The notes: generated by a model from the letters alone, not told the origin. 64,000 bases of DNA from Prorocentrum cordatum (GCA_963575745.1 CAUYUJ010021693.1:506768-570767); one strand, 5' to 3'. Counted from the first letter of the stretch, positions 32,716-44,343 are shown. Made by a program: numbers and translations.

Positions 32716-32888
32716 CAGGGGTAGCCGCCTCAAGGCGCTGTGCAACGGAGCTGCGCAGACGAGGAGCGGAAGGGTGGGAGCGAGAAGCAGATGAGTCGTT
32801 CCAGCCAAGAATGCCACAATTCGACGACCAGGACGCGCGAGAGCCAGGACGTGCAGTCCTCAGAGTAGAAGTAACAACGGCGTGCAGG

Positions 32889-32965
32889 ATCAGTCGACGC
32901 CAAGTCGGGAAATCGGATCGAATCGGCATGTGCGTCGGGCGCCACGCAAGCATCGGGCTAAACGC
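32889..32965 (+). repeat. ATCGG-rich dispersed repeat Y, partial copy 3
   Basis: GGATCAGTCGACGCCAAGTC, GGGAAATCGGATCGAATCGG, then GTGCGTCGGGCGCCACGCAA and CATCGGGC. It starts like copy 2 but lacks the middle part. Confidence 0.65.
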
Positions 32966-33167
32966 CTCCTGCTTGGAATGTCAGGCCCAACAACCTGAGC
33001 ACACACGAACTTGAGCCGAGTGGACCCCGGAGCAGTACGGGACGGGGTCCCTTGAGGTCACCGCATGTCTCCAGAGGTCCTCAGAGGCCTTCGAAAGCTG
33101 CCTGAGGCCTCCAGAAGCCCAACAAGGACGCCAAAGCGCAACATAGCTTCCATTCTCGAGACGCTGT

Positions 33168-33290
33168 CGTCGTCTTCGTCGTCGTCCAGTCCCAAAAAAA
33201 CTTAGGAACGAACAGAGACAAGAAACGTCGTAAAAGAAACGTCACATTTAAGTCGAGTCCCTCCTCTTTTTCCCACCCTGACAGGGGGGG
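33168..33290 (+). repeat. CGTCGTCC-AGTCCCA dispersed repeat
   Basis: TCGTCGTCGTCCAGTCCC, AACTTAGGAACGAACAG, GAAACGTCGTAAAAG. Resembles 22,915-23,010 in the same orientation. Confidence 0.5.
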
Positions 33291-33363
33291 GAGGGGGCGG
33301 GGGTCAAGCTACCCTCCTAGATAGCAGGCGGTCTAGCTCCCTCCCACCCGCCCTCCCAACACA

Positions 33364-33762
33364 TCAGTAACACACGCGTGTCTGCAGATCGCTCAGGAAA
33401 ACCACACATGCCATTCGCGCCACGGGTTCCAGGTGCGCCGGGCGCCCTAGAGGCCCAAGCGTGCCAGGTGCGGCACATGCTCCCGGTGCGCCAACTGGAC
33501 CATGTGCTCCAGCCGCGCCAGGTGCGCCAGCTACGGGGAACCAATAGGGACCCCAGGTGCCTGGGGTCCTAGTCCCAAGGAGCTCAGGATCTCGAATCCC
33601 CCTGAAGCAAAGTGCCGAGCATGATGTGAGAAGGGCGGCTCCTTCAGGGAGCACAAGGCACTGATACCGATGGACGAACTGTGACATCTTGAGGAGTCGT
33701 GAGACAAATTGGATCGCAGAGAAAAGAAGGCCCTGCGCATACACCAGATGCGGAGCCAACAT
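33364..33762 (-). CDS. weak candidate with collagen-like Gly-X-Y run
   Basis: A 132-codon open frame. Residues around 75-105 read GAPGAAGAHGPVGAPGACAAPGTLGP, printed here as overlapping pieces GAPGAAGAHGPVG and GPVGAPGACAAPGTLG. No signal peptide follows the first methionine, and a Gly-X-Y pattern can arise from a GC-rich 9-bp repeat. I regard it as probably non-coding and list it so that the pattern is on record. Confidence 0.12.
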   Translation of the reverse strand: MLAPHLVYAQGLLFSAIQFVSRLLKMSQFVHRYQCLVLPEGAALLTSCSALCFRGIRDPELLGTRTPGTWGPYWFPVAGAPGAAGAHGPVGAPGACAAPGTLGPLGRPAHLEPVARMACVVFLSDLQTRVCY

Positions 33763-33989
33763 TTATTTGTGTTTTGATTGTTGACAAAGATGGTTGGCCT
33801 ACGCGGAGCAAGCAGTATGCCGGCACCCCCGCCGTCCTTGTCGAAAACCTATGCAAAGTGGTCGCGGGGCGACCGCGAAGGGGCTAGATTTGGACGCAAA
33901 GTGCGATTTGTAACATTCATGTTGCATTGCTTTGGCAAAGTATGGTGGGGGGCTCCGGTAGCCTGGGGGAGGGGTGTTTATTAATAGGG

Positions 33990-35215
33990 AACAAGTGAAC
34001 CATGATTGAGGGGGGGAGGGGGGAGGGGGGGAGAGGGGGGGGGGAGGTGAGGGGGGGGGGAGGGGAGGGGGGAGAGAGGGGGGGGAGAGGAGGGGGGGAC
34101 GGGGTCCTGGGTCAGGCCCCCCCCCGGTGGCCCCGCGGCCCTCCATCTGCCCCTGGCTCCAGCCCTGGCCCCCCAACCCTGGCTCCAGCCGGCCCCGGCC
34201 CCATCCCCAGCCCCGGCCGTGGCCCCGAACCCGGCGCCAGCCCTGGCCCCAGGCCAGCCGAGGCCCCGATACCCCGGCCCCGTCGCCTCCCAGACGCCCA
34301 CCCCCGAGGAGACACACAGCTCTCCTCCTCCTTCTCCTCCTCCTCCTCCTGCTCCTCCTTCTCCGCCTCCTCCTTCTCTGCCTCATCCTCCTCCTGCTCC
34401 TCCTCCGCCTCCTCCTTCTCCTCCTCCTCATCCTCCTCCTCCGCCCTCCACCACCCGCCCCATGCCCCAAGCTTATGGCAGGGTTATCAGCTCGTCGTTG
34501 TCGTTGTCGTGGTCGTCGTCGTCCCCCTCTTCCCCCTCCTGTTGGTGCTCCTCCTCCTCCCCCTCGTTTTCCTCCTCCTCCTCATCCTCTTCCTCCTCCT
34601 CCTCCTCCTCCTCCTCCGCCTCCGCCTCCTCCTCCGCCTCTTCCTCCTCCTCTTTCTCCCTCCTCTTCCACCTCCCCCTCCCCACTGTTTCTGGGATTTC
34701 TTCTGGGTATTAGTATTACTGTTTTTGATGTAAGTATTCGTATGTTTCTAAGTATGCTTAATATTATCATGTTTCGTCATGCTAGTACTCGTACGACATC
34801 TTACTGCTAGCACTCATGCTAATAGCATCGTTAACAGAAAATGTGTGAGTTTCAGCATTCGCATTGTTAATCTTACCATTATCATTCGTATGTACGGTCC
34901 GTATTATTATATTATTGTTCGCATTACTGTTTTTAGTATGATTCCTCTTCTTACTAATATTTGTCTTCCTCCTCCTCCTCCTCCTCCTTCTCCGCCTCCT
35001 CCTCCTCCGCCTCCTCCTACTCCTCCCCCTCCTCCCCCTCCTCCCCATCCTCCATCACCTCTTTTTCCTCCGCCTCCTCCTCCTCCTCCCTCCACCGCCC
35101 GCCCCATGTCCCGAGCTCATGGCAGGGTCATCAGCTCGTCGTGGTCGTTGTCGTCGTGGTCGTCGTCGTGGTCGTCGTCGTCGTCCTCCTCCTGGGTCGG
35201 CGGCACCGGCCGTAA
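33990..35215. repeat. G-rich/CCT compound repeats with duplicated module
   Basis: (GGGGGAG)n 34,000-34,110; GGCCCCAGCCCTGGCCCC 34,120-34,300; CCTCCT 34,318-34,690; an AT-rich TATTAT-type patch 34,705-34,965; CCTCCT again 34,970-35,095. The module CCACC(G/A)CCCGCCCCATG plus GGCAGGGTCATCAGCTCGTC then (GTC)n occurs at 34,452-34,530 and 35,090-35,190, so the CCT+module unit is duplicated with a period of about 640 bp. Confidence 0.82.
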
Positions 35216-35900
35216 GGCCTTCACAATAGCCTCGATTCTCGATCCTCGAACATCGAGGGCTGAGAGGAGACGACATAAACAAAAACTCTGGGCATGCACC
35301 AACTACACTCTAAGCCAGCGGTTTCCGACACGTGGTACAACGCTGGCCAAACCTGCCAGCCCCCGCGGTCCCTGGGCCGTCGGCAGGGGTTCCAATCCCA
35401 GCCCCCCGAGCCCCCCTGGGAATATCCCAAACCACTATCAACATGAAAAGATAATGACCCTGCTTGATTCGCTCGGCGCAGCAGACACGGAGAGGCATCT
35501 TTTCACCACTACCATGCCTGGGCAAGGCCACCCATCCTGGGCCCCGGCATGATGAATACGCCCTCCAGGCCATGAGGATTCATACAACGGTGTTCCTAAA
35601 TATTTGACGATCATAAACGCGGGACCCCCTTCCCCCGTAGAATCCTGACAGATGGGGTCCGCGTGCGGCGGAGTGGACATCGGCCCCACACCCAAGTTCC
35701 CTTGAGCGATTCACGTCTTCGGACAATTAGCGATGCCACTAAAATGGGCGCCATTTTTATTGGGAGCAATCCTCATACAATGCCCACCTCGCTTTATGCG
35801 GACTGGTTCCCGTAGAAATCCTCCCTCTCTGAGGGCCAATCCCCATACATGCCACTCCGTTTTACGGGCGCGGCTCCTTACAAAGATGACGCCCATGTAG
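35216..35900. other. low-repeat sequence with a degenerate duplicate
   Basis: CAATCCTCATACAATGCCCA (35,768) and CCAATCCCCATACATGCCAC (35,840) begin two degenerate copies of about 70 bp. AAAATGGGCGCCATTTTT (35,741-35,758) is almost palindromic. No gene recognised. Confidence 0.45.
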
Positions 35901-36770
35901 TGGAGATCCTCGCTCCAAGACACCCCTCCGAGCACCCAAGGAGGGCCACTGTACCCCCAAGAAGGCCCCAGAGGGACCTACGAAGGAGAACTCGAAAGGT
36001 TCTTCTGATCTCTCCTACCCAAGATTGGCCCGTGAACGTCTTCAGACCACCGAGAAGCGCAATTGTAGCCTCCAGTGGGCCCCAAGAGGTCCCCATGAGG
36101 GCACCAAGAGGCATCCAGGCGATCCCAAGGGGGCCTCCAGAGGGTCCCAAGAAGGCATACGAAGAAAACAAAGAAGAAATCAAACAAGTCGTTGGGGCTC
36201 TGCCTCGTCATCATCCTCCACCATCCTCTTCCTTTTCGCCCTCCTCCTGCGAACGCCTTCTCCTCCTCATCCCTCTCCCTACTCTCCTCCCGCTACGCAC
36301 TCTCAACTCGCGTTGCCGCCGAGACCGACGTGGCCGCACAGACGCTCCCTGCAATCCCACCAACCCTCTGGGCAACGGGTGTTGTTTGGCCCAAAACGGT
36401 CCGAAGAGGGCCTCAAAAAGCGCGAGATGGCCTCCAAGATGGCCCAAGATAACGGTCGACGGCTCAAGATAGCCTCCGACATACATCCAAGAGGCCTCAA
36501 GCAAATGGGGCCCTAGAGGGCTCCAAGACGGCCCCGAGAGCGCACAAGGGCGTTCCAAGAATGGCCCAAGAGGGCCCTAAGACTGCATGTGTGAACCTCC
36601 GTGTGCGGGGGGTAGAACTACCCCCTATTTTTGAACAGTGGGCCCAGAAACTGCCCCACGAGGCCTCCCAGACCCCCAAAGAGCCCCAACAGGGCCCCAA
36701 TACCCCCTAAAAGACCCCAGCGGGGCTCCAAGAAGGTCCCAAGAGGACCCCATGAGGGTCCTAGCAGCAG
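35901..36770. repeat. CCAAGANGGCCC arrays
   Basis: Two blocks (35,910-36,180 and 36,400-36,770) of CCAAGAGG(C/G)CCC-type units around a CTCCTC-rich stretch (36,205-36,300). Same family as elsewhere. Confidence 0.7.
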
Positions 36771-37075
36771 CACCACCACCAACAGGAGCACCACAAGCAG
36801 CAGCGCCAGCAGCAACACCAGCAGCAGCAGCGCCAGCAGCATCAAAAACACAAACATCGGACACAACATCAGAAACAGCACCGGCAGCAACACCAGCACC
36901 TGAACAATTTCAAAATGCACGCGAATATGATATACAAATCAGTGCAAGGGCTAAAATCAAGGATGTCCACCGAAATACAATTCGACTATGCGCAACAATG
37001 GCGTCGGACCGCAGATACACCATCCTGCGCCACACACGCTTCCCACAGGGACCACCGTGGCGCATCTTGCACTGA
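36771..37075 (+). CDS. weak candidate C-terminal coding segment, unrecognised
   Basis: In the frame that begins at 36,638 an Ala/Thr/Pro run (CAGCAGCGCCAGCAG repeats) is followed by about 55 residues of ordinary composition, including EYDIQISARAKIKDVHRNTI and LRHTRFPQGPPWRILH, then a stop at 37,075. The upstream part is CCAAGAGG repeat. No family recognised; chance is possible. A T-rich GTGTTTTTTTTTTG follows at 37,107-37,120. Confidence 0.18.
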
Positions 37076-38025
37076 GTTCTCTAAAGCTCACTTCGCGAAA
37101 CTACGTGTGTTTTTTTTTTGTTTTGCAATGTGGCCCCAGGGCACCGTCCACCCAATTTGGACGCTTACAAAACGGCTGCGCGACCGCGTGCTTCCAGGCG
37201 CCCCAGATTAACCAACTCACCTGGCAATCGTTTCTGGATGGGCCGGTGGCGAGTGTATATTTTTGATCGCGACCGCTGGCGGGTATCCGCGCGGCGCCAG
37301 AGGGGCCGAACAGCAAGCGATAACCAGGGCGCATAGCGCAAATATCGCCGGCGAAACACAGGAAAAGCAGGCCACAAGGGTGGCGAAAACTACAGCGACG
37401 CACGGCGGCAACGCAGCAGAGGCGGGAGCGAACGAAGACAACAGAGGAAGAGGGCGAACGGGACAAGAACGAAAAACGGGAAACGAGAAAAACAACCGCG
37501 GCTCAGACCTGGAACAAGTAGAGGGCCGCCCGCACCTTGCAGTACTCCCTGTACTTGACGTAAGCAAGCAACGGAATGATCGAAACCAGTCCAGTCCGAT
37601 GCCGACGCCGCGTGAAGGCAAGGAGACCACAGAGCCGGGAGGCGACCAACGGCGGCAAAAGCATGTGGGACCGCGAGAGCGCCTTATATGCGACGCGTCA
37701 AGAAATTCTTGAGCTTTACTTACCTTCTACATCCAGCCATCGGCGCGCTCATGTCTTGGTTAAGACGAAGTCCAGGCGAAGATGACATCGGGTGACGGTA
37801 TATCGAAAATCACTGAAATGTGGCGGTTTTGGAAGATGCCTCGGGCACCGCGGCCCTCTTAGAGTTCCAGAGCGCTCTCAGAGCCTTCCAGCACACTCTG
37901 GAACGGATTTCTCCTCGCTCCTCGCCCTGGCCGCGTCCGACATGACCCCCTCTTCCCCAACAAAAAAAACACCAGGGTTGCGATCGAGTATCTGGCATGC
38001 GCTTCTAGGATCTCGCCTGGACGCT
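37076..38025. other. low-repeat sequence, nothing recognised
   Basis: Mixed composition. GGAAGATGCCTCGGGCACCG (37,833) and neighbours show no motif. GAAGGTAAGT on the minus strand (37,729-37,720) looks like a 5' splice site but has no supporting exon. Confidence 0.4.
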
Positions 38026-38345
38026 GCCCGTGGCCGCCTCGTCGCCGCGTCGTCGGCTGCCTGGCGCTTCAAGCTTCTTGCCAATTCGGCGCCTCGTGTG
38101 CGCCCGTCGAGGCGTTGTCGCCCCTGGATGGCTGCCCGTCGCCGCCGCGTGGCCGCCCCGCGCCCGCCTCCCACCCGTCGCTGCCTCGCCGCCGCCCCGT
38201 AGGCGCATCGTGGCCGCCCGAAGTTGCCTCGTGCCCGTCTCGTGCCCGCCTGTCGCCGCCCCGTGGGCGCTTCGCGGCCGCCCAACGCCGCGTTGTGGCC
38301 GCCCCGAGGCCGCCTCGGCGCCGCCCCGTGCGGTTGCACCAGGTA
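38026..38345. repeat. GCCGCC/GTCGCCGCC degenerate minisatellite
   Basis: GTGGCCGCC, GTCGCCGCCCCGTGGGCGC and GCCTCGTGCCCGTC-type units recur irregularly. Four reading frames stay open across it because of composition. Not coding. Confidence 0.65.
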
Positions 38346-38459
38346 GCTCCCGCCACGACGACTGCACCACACAGTTTGCACCACATCGCTAACATCACAC
38401 AGAGGGCCACACATTGGTTTCCGCCACGTAGCTCTTGCAGAACATAGACAGCACCACAT

Positions 38460-39424
38460 TGATTTCCTTTCTAACAACAGAATAGGATCGACCCCCCCCC
38501 GCGTTATCGGTCCCCCTGTCGGGTATGCAAATCATATATCATATACGATTATGACCACATGTCCATGCTAAAAATGAAATCCCGATGTCAAATGCCAGCC
38601 GGTATCCCCTCATGAAGGTCCTTTTTTATATAAAAACACTATGCGGTGACAGTTTCCGTTCGAACATAAATAACACTTGTCCACGAATCCTTTGCAAAAC
38701 ACGGAACGAAGTGCACACGCGCGCGTCGTCGCGCGCGCATGCCAGAATCCTTCAAAAACCTTCGGTGCCGGAGGGATTTCCCAATCGAGTTCCCCAAAAC
38801 ATACAAAAACACAGGGTTTCGGAACCCTGATTTGCTAAAAGAGCTTCCGCGTGAGCTCTTGCGAACTCTTAAGAAAACCATAGGTTTTCCATGATTTTCG
38901 CAAAATGCTACCAAACGGGATTCGCGCGCGCGTGTCGAAATCTGTCGAGCGCCCTTGCGCGTGTGCCGTCGCGAGAATCCTCTGCAAAAAACGGGACGAA
39001 AAACACACGCGCGCGTCGTCGCGCGCGTATGCCGGAAACCTTCAAAACCCATCGGTGTCGGAAGGATTTCAAAATCGTGTGTCCGAAAAACCTACAAGAA
39101 CACAAGGTTTCGTACCACATATTTGCTAAAACAGCTTCCGCGTGAGCTCTTACGAAATCTTAAGAAAACCATAGGTGATCCAAGATTCTACAAAATGCTA
39201 CCAAACGGGCTTCGCGCGCGCATGTCGAAATCTGTCGAACGCCCTTGCGCGTGTGCCGTCGCGAGAATCCTCTGCAAAAAACGGCACGAAAAGCACACGC
39301 GCGCGTCGTCGCGCGCGTATGCCGAAAACCCTCAAAACCCATCGGTTTCGGAAGGATTTCAAAACCGTGAATAAAAACACAACGCAACACGGATTTTCAA
39401 CAAAAGCGTGCGCGCGCGCTCTTG

Positions 39425-39455
<31 letters not shown>

Positions 39456-40042
39456 CTCCCTCCTCCCGCGTCGTCGTCGTCGTCGTCGTCGCCTGCGTCG
39501 TCCTTTGTCTTTCCTCGTGTTCGTCGTCGTCGTCCTCTTTGGCGTCGTGGTCGTTTCCGTCGTCGTTGTCGCCGTGGTCGTCTTTCCTCCTCCTCCCTCG
39601 TCGTCGTCGTCGTCCGTCGTCGGCGTCTCGTCGTCGTCCCTCCCATTTCGTCGCCGTCGTCGTCGTCGCCGTCGTCGTCGTCGTTGTCGTCGTCGTCTTC
39701 CCTCCTCCCTCTTCGTTGCCGTCGTCGGCGTCGCCGTCCTTCCTCCTTCTTCGTCGTTCGCGTCGTCGCCGTCCTCCCTCCTCCCTCGTCGTTATCGTCG
39801 TTTTCGTCGTTGCCGCCGTCGTCGTCCTTCCTCCTCCCTCGTCGTCTTCGTTGGCGACGTCGTCGTCGTCTTCGTCGTCGTCGTCGGCGTCGGCGTCGTT
39901 GTCGTCTTCGTCGTCGTCGACGTCGGCGTCGTCGTCGTCGCCGCCGTCGTCGTCGTCGTCGTCGTCGGCGTCGTTGACGTCGTCGTCGTCGTCGGTGTCG
40001 TCGTTATCGTCGTCGTCGGCGTCGTCATCGTCGTCGTCGTTG

Positions 40043-40074
<32 letters not shown>

Positions 40075-40320
40075 GGTGTCGTCGTCGTCGTCGTCGGTGT
40101 CGGCGTCGTCGAAGTCGTTGGAGACGTCGTCGGTGTCGTCGTAGTCGTTGTCGTCGTCGTCGTTGTCGCTGTCGTCGTCGGCGTCGCTGTTGTTGCCAAC
40201 TGCCATTTGGTACCCACCGTCACGGTCTTAAAAGATTTTGCATACCAAGTTGCGGATGGGTGGGTGGGGTGTTTGCGCGAGCAGTGGAGTGGACAACTCA
40301 CTGCCACCACATAGATCGCA
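38460..40320 (-). repeat. compound repeat X, inverted copy 4
   Basis: On the minus strand this repeats the X plan: lead-in (40,300-40,205), GAC block (seen as TCG on plus, 40,190-39,420), then three units of about 290 bp with cores CGCGCGCGTCGTCGCGCGCG near 38,720, 39,009 and 39,299, and the end module (38,580-38,470). Each unit also carries 'CGCACACGGCAA'-type and TGGTAGCATTTTG-type segments. The inverted placement 8-12 kb from copies 1-3 shows dispersal as well as tandem growth. Confidence 0.8.
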
Positions 40321-42021
40321 CCACACTGCGTCTACAGCATAGCTTAAGCATCCATAGTGCACACATGCAATGGTCGGAATCCACGCTGGCAAGCATTTTC
40401 CGCAAACGATGCTTGCACGTAGGGGTCCTTGCCTCGCTTTCCGGAATTGGGCCTGGCTACTGCCTCGGCGGTCTTCTCGTGCTCCTCCTCCCCCGCCCTC
40501 CTTGCACGGGCGCGCGTGTCGATTTCTTCGGCACCGTCGCCGCCGCGGCCTGCTGGGGCAAGTCTTCGGACAACCTGATCGCGAAACCGTGGGGACATCC
40601 CCGCGGGCCAGGTCACTGAGACAATTCCCGAGGGCCGCTGGGGCGCTAGATCAAGCCGTCGGGACAAACCCGCCCCCCCAAAAACGACAATGACCCGCGC
40701 GGACTACGAATATTTTTTTCCAGAAGCGCACCCCGAACAAAAACGAATGTTAGAGCCAGCTCCGCACAAACGGAACCAACACAGCGTGGGACGTATTACT
40801 CTGCTGTCGCGCCCTTTCGCACGGAACATCTGTCCGGCGAAAGTGGCCGAAACTCTGGCCGCAGAATCCGAAGAGAGGGGGGGGAGAAGGAGGCGGAGGG
40901 GAGGAGAGACGGAGGGAGAGGAGGAGGGAGAGAAGCCAGCTAGCCAATGATACGGATTTGCCATGCAGCGTATCTTCCCCTGGCCAGCCGAGGCGTTAGA
41001 CTGGACGAACGCATTGTGTGCACAACCCCGACGGCATCCAGCCGTTTATATAACGCACACAATGGGAGCCAATCGCCAAGCTGAGCGTAGCGAAAAGCAT
41101 GCGATCGCTCCGGACTCGGGCGAGGGGGAAGAAGACGGAAGAGGAGGAGGAAAGACGGCAGAAGAGAAAGGGGGGAGAAGAGCAGGAAAGCAACATGATA
41201 CAAATATGGACCGAATTCGTATTATAACGTAGCGCGTGGTTGCCCCAAATCTGCCTAGAGAAAGAAACCGCCGTCGCCGACACACCACCATGTGTCCTGC
41301 GAGCGTGGCCGAAACTCGGGGCGGATCATCGCGTCGAAAGCGCATCAGTGGCGCGTTGGTCGATATTGGCGAGTCCGGCACGGTCGCGCCGGACCCGGAC
41401 GGGAGTAGAGGAAAGCAGAGAGGCAGAGGAAGAGGAAAGGGCAGCGAAAGCGGGAGACATGCTGCTGACACGCTGTGCCCAGAAGAACAAACACAGACGC
41501 TAGCGGACTACACTAGAATGAAAGATAAACGCATGCTGAACCAGGCGAGGGAGGAAGCGGAAGAGGGGGGACACCCTAGACACAGAAACTGGCACCGCAA
41601 TGCCGACGTAAGGTCGGCCACTGCCCACGGCCGAGTGAGACGACGTGCACGGGGGGAGCGAGAAGGAGAGGACGAGGCGAGGACGAGGAGGACCGCGGGA
41701 CGAAAGCAGGAGGGTCGAGCAGGGGTCCACTCGGCGAGGAAGGGCAAATAAACGGCCTGCCTCTTCGACACCAACACGGGCGTTCTAACGTGCTCCGGAA
41801 ACGCTGTTCCAGAGCACGCTGGGCAAGCGCATATCCGACGGTCCTGGCGGGGATCCGGAGAAGCGAACGATCGCTTCCGTCAAGCGCCCTGGGGCTTAGA
41901 GCCTTTGTCATCCAACCGGCTTGAACGAAATGGCGAGGCCTGGGAAGGCGTAAATCATATGCTGCTGCACCGGAGCAAACGGCTGGCGCCAGCTGGCAGC
42001 CAGCCAAATGGGTCGGACAAT
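40321..42021. other. intergenic sequence with a diverged tandem module; LINE 3' flank
   Basis: A module with CAT(C/G)TGTCC(G/T)GCGA and GTGGCCGAAACTC followed by GGAG-rich DNA occurs near 40,828 and 41,289, about 460 bp apart. GGCCGAACTCTGGCCGC at 48,272 is related. The last 220 bp (41,800-42,020) adjoin the LINE RT stop and may be its 3' UTR. No other gene recognised. Confidence 0.45.
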
Positions 42022-44343
42022 TTACTGCACGTCCCTGGGCCTCCTCCGCGCGAGCGCGAGGAAGGAAAGCGTCTTGGGATGGCCTTGCGCGGACCCCCTC
42101 ACGAAAGCGGGAAAAACCTCCTGCAATTCAGCGGGGAGCCGCGACCCGTGTCGCGCATTGCCGCGCACGCGGTATAGCGCGAAGACGGCGAGGGCACGTA
42201 ATACCGTGCATGCTGCCCGCGCCTCCGCCGCAGGGAACACTGCAGGAAGAGCTGGTAAGTACGGGGCTACTCCCAAAAAGTCATCCAAGCACTGTGGCCG
42301 TGGAGGCGTGCTGAGACCAAGGTGGCGCCGGCAAAGCTGATGGAAACACCCGCATCCAGCGCAATGCTCGATGCTGTTTTCTCCCCGGGGGCAGCCCAAG
42401 ACGCATCTCCGAACCCCTGCCTGGGGGAACCGCCGGGTGGTCACCCAACCATTACAGACTGTGCGGAGCGCGGCCGCCAGTACGCGGGGCGGGGCATGCG
42501 TTGCCAAGGTTCTGAACATTGTCACCACCCTGGCAACCCTACGCCCTGAAAGTGTGGGCAGACTCCACCGATCCAGCTTGCGATGAAGGTGGTAAAAGGC
42601 AGCCCCGCCCGGGCGAGCACGAAAAAAAATAGTCGCTCTGCCCCGCCAGCAAACGTGATCGAGCCCAGACGCCGAGGTGAGATAGAGGGAGGGGGGGCAA
42701 GGAAGGCGCATGCACTCGGCCTTGAGCGCCGTTTCGGCGCGTGCCAACTGAAACCAAAACACATTGTCCAACCAGGCTCTCCAAGCCTGGGCGCGCGGAC
42801 GGCCAGCTGCTGCAGCTACCGCCTGTTGAAGCCGAAAGGTGCGCTCCTGAACCCGTAGACCACCGTGTTGACGATTCTCGAACCGGCAAGCTCTTGCCTT
42901 GGCGGCTGTGCACCGCGCTCGGATATCGGGCAATTCGACAGGAAATCCAATGTCTCGGAGCCGGCGCAAGCGTTTAGGAGACATCCAACCTCCTGGGCCT
43001 CGAACGAGAGCTGCGCAAGCCCGGGCCCCCTGGCCCTCGAAATTGTCTGGCAAGGCGCCCAGCTGGCCGATGAACATGAGGGTGCTCGCCGCGAACACTT
43101 GGTAGGCCAGGAGCGAGGTGCACAGGCCGGCCCCGGTCTCGCCCCAGAGCTTGGCTCGGTCCAAATACTTTTGGAGCGGGGCCGCCCAGGATTTGTCCTC
43201 GCGGGCAGGACCGAGGATGAAACCCAAGTATTTCGCCCAGAGCTGGACGTCCACTCCGGCCCAGGCCGGGGCCGCTCTGGTGAGCAGCCTGCGGAACTCG
43301 TCGGCTCGGTGCTCGAAGAGCGGGACCACCACTGTCTTCGCGAAGTTCAATACCAAGCCGGATATCCGCGCGTAGAACGCGAAGATCACCTCCAACGTCG
43401 TGGCGTGCACGAGGAACGAGGCGAGGACCATGGCCAGGTCGTCGGCGAACGCTCGGATGCAAGCCCTCGGGAAGGTTCGTTGTAGTCGCCGGAGTAATAG
43501 GTCTGATGCGACCGCGAAGACGAGCGGGGATAACGGACACCCCTGGCGAATGCCCCGTGTCAGGGAGAAACCGCTGTGCCTAGAGCCTCCCGCAACCATG
43601 TTGCACTCGTTGGCCTGGTACAAGGCACGCGCGAAGCGGAGCAGCCACGGCGGCCAGCCGAGCGCCTCGAACAGCCGGCGCAGAAACTCGCGCTCCACCG
43701 AGGGGAAAGCCGCCGCGAAATCGAAGAACACGGCGGCCGAATCCCCCTCCGCCGACAACGTGCCCAGAGCCATCGCCTCGTCTATGTCCACGATATTTGC
43801 CAGCATAGACCGGCCTGAAATGAAACCCCTCTGCGACATGGAGATCCGAAGGCCCACCCATGGTTCGATCATGATCCGCACCGAGCTGGCCAAAAGACGG
43901 TTGTCGGAGTTAGTCGCGTTCAGCGGCCTGACGGCCTCCGCAGCATAATACTCACTGCCGTCAGTGTGAATGCCAGTCGGACGCTTGGGCAAAAAGAAAA
44001 GCAAACTCAAGTTGAAGTCACCGTACTCTTCCAACGTCGCCTCGGGTCCGCCGTCGGCGGTCATGGCTTCGAGTGAGTCGAAGAAGACATCCACGGCAAG
44101 ATTTTCAATCCGACGCCACGCTGAAAATGGTATCCCATCCGGCCCAGGCAAAGAGCTGTTTGAACTCCGAATGGCGCGGCGCACGTGACGTCGACGAAGC
44201 CGGAACAAGTGGTCTGGAAACGGCGCGACGCTGGCGAATGGCATGTGATCCAATTCCTCCACGAGCTGCCGGTCTAGCAAAGCCTCGTCCACGCCGCGCG
44301 CCCGGAACACCTCGCGCCAGTGGTCGCGGAGAGCGCCGGCCAT
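42022..44343 (-). CDS. LINE reverse transcriptase (773 codons, fragment)
   Basis: This domain would reverse-transcribe element RNA at a nicked target. Motifs, numbered from the methionine at 44,343: LPGPDG at 65-70; LPKRP at 118-122 and RPLNATN at 139-145; QRGFISGRS at 171-179; motif A FFDFAAAFPSV at 206-216 with the catalytic Asp at 208; motif B GIRQGCPLSP at 264-273; motif C FADD at 299-302, where LINEs usually have YADD. A Cys/His cluster at about 647-664 (C-x3-C, then HCAGC) resembles the C-terminal zinc knuckle of LINE ORF2 proteins. The first methionine is arbitrary: the frame is open further upstream to the TGA at 44,509-44,511, and in a complete element it would be fused to the endonuclease. 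It has no internal stop, so only the region upstream is visibly broken. Confidence 0.85.
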   Translation of the reverse strand: MAGALRDHWREVFRARGVDEALLDRQLVEELDHMPFASVAPFPDHLFRLRRRHVRRAIRSSNSSLPGPDGIPFSAWRRIENLAVDVFFDSLEAMTADGGPEATLEEYGDFNLSLLFFLPKRPTGIHTDGSEYYAAEAVRPLNATNSDNRLLASSVRIMIEPWVGLRISMSQRGFISGRSMLANIVDIDEAMALGTLSAEGDSAAVFFDFAAAFPSVEREFLRRLFEALGWPPWLLRFARALYQANECNMVAGGSRHSGFSLTRGIRQGCPLSPLVFAVASDLLLRRLQRTFPRACIRAFADDLAMVLASFLVHATTLEVIFAFYARISGLVLNFAKTVVVPLFEHRADEFRRLLTRAAPAWAGVDVQLWAKYLGFILGPAREDKSWAAPLQKYLDRAKLWGETGAGLCTSLLAYQVFAASTLMFIGQLGALPDNFEGQGARACAALVRGPGGWMSPKRLRRLRDIGFPVELPDIRARCTAAKARACRFENRQHGGLRVQERTFRLQQAVAAAAGRPRAQAWRAWLDNVFWFQLARAETALKAECMRLPCPPSLYLTSASGLDHVCWRGRATIFFRARPGGAAFYHLHRKLDRWSLPTLSGRRVARVVTMFRTLATHAPPRVLAAALRTVCNGWVTTRRFPQAGVRRCVLGCPRGENSIEHCAGCGCFHQLCRRHLGLSTPPRPQCLDDFLGVAPYLPALPAVFPAAEARAACTVLRALAVFALYRVRGNARHGSRLPAELQEVFPAFVRGSAQGHPKTLSFLALARRRPRDVQ

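Noticed and set aside
33000-33020. GGCTCAAG on the minus strand (CTTGAGCC at 33,010) as a second relict spliced leader
   Set aside because: Only eight bases match (the preceding bases are CTC, not TTT), with no poly(A), target duplication or open frame attached.
33364-33762. Collagen-like gene
   Set aside because: The Gly-X-Y run is short and can come from GC-rich 9-bp repetition; it is kept only as a very weak candidate.
35310-35430. Possible tRNA (GGGGTTCCAATCCC near 35,387)
   Set aside because: The T-loop-like word lacks the TTCGA consensus, and no cloverleaf with acceptor, D and anticodon arms can be drawn.
37718-37732. Minus-strand GAAGGTAAGT as a 5' splice site, or ACTTACC on plus as a U1 5' end
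   Set aside because: No exon on the minus strand and no further U1 sequence or structure on plus.
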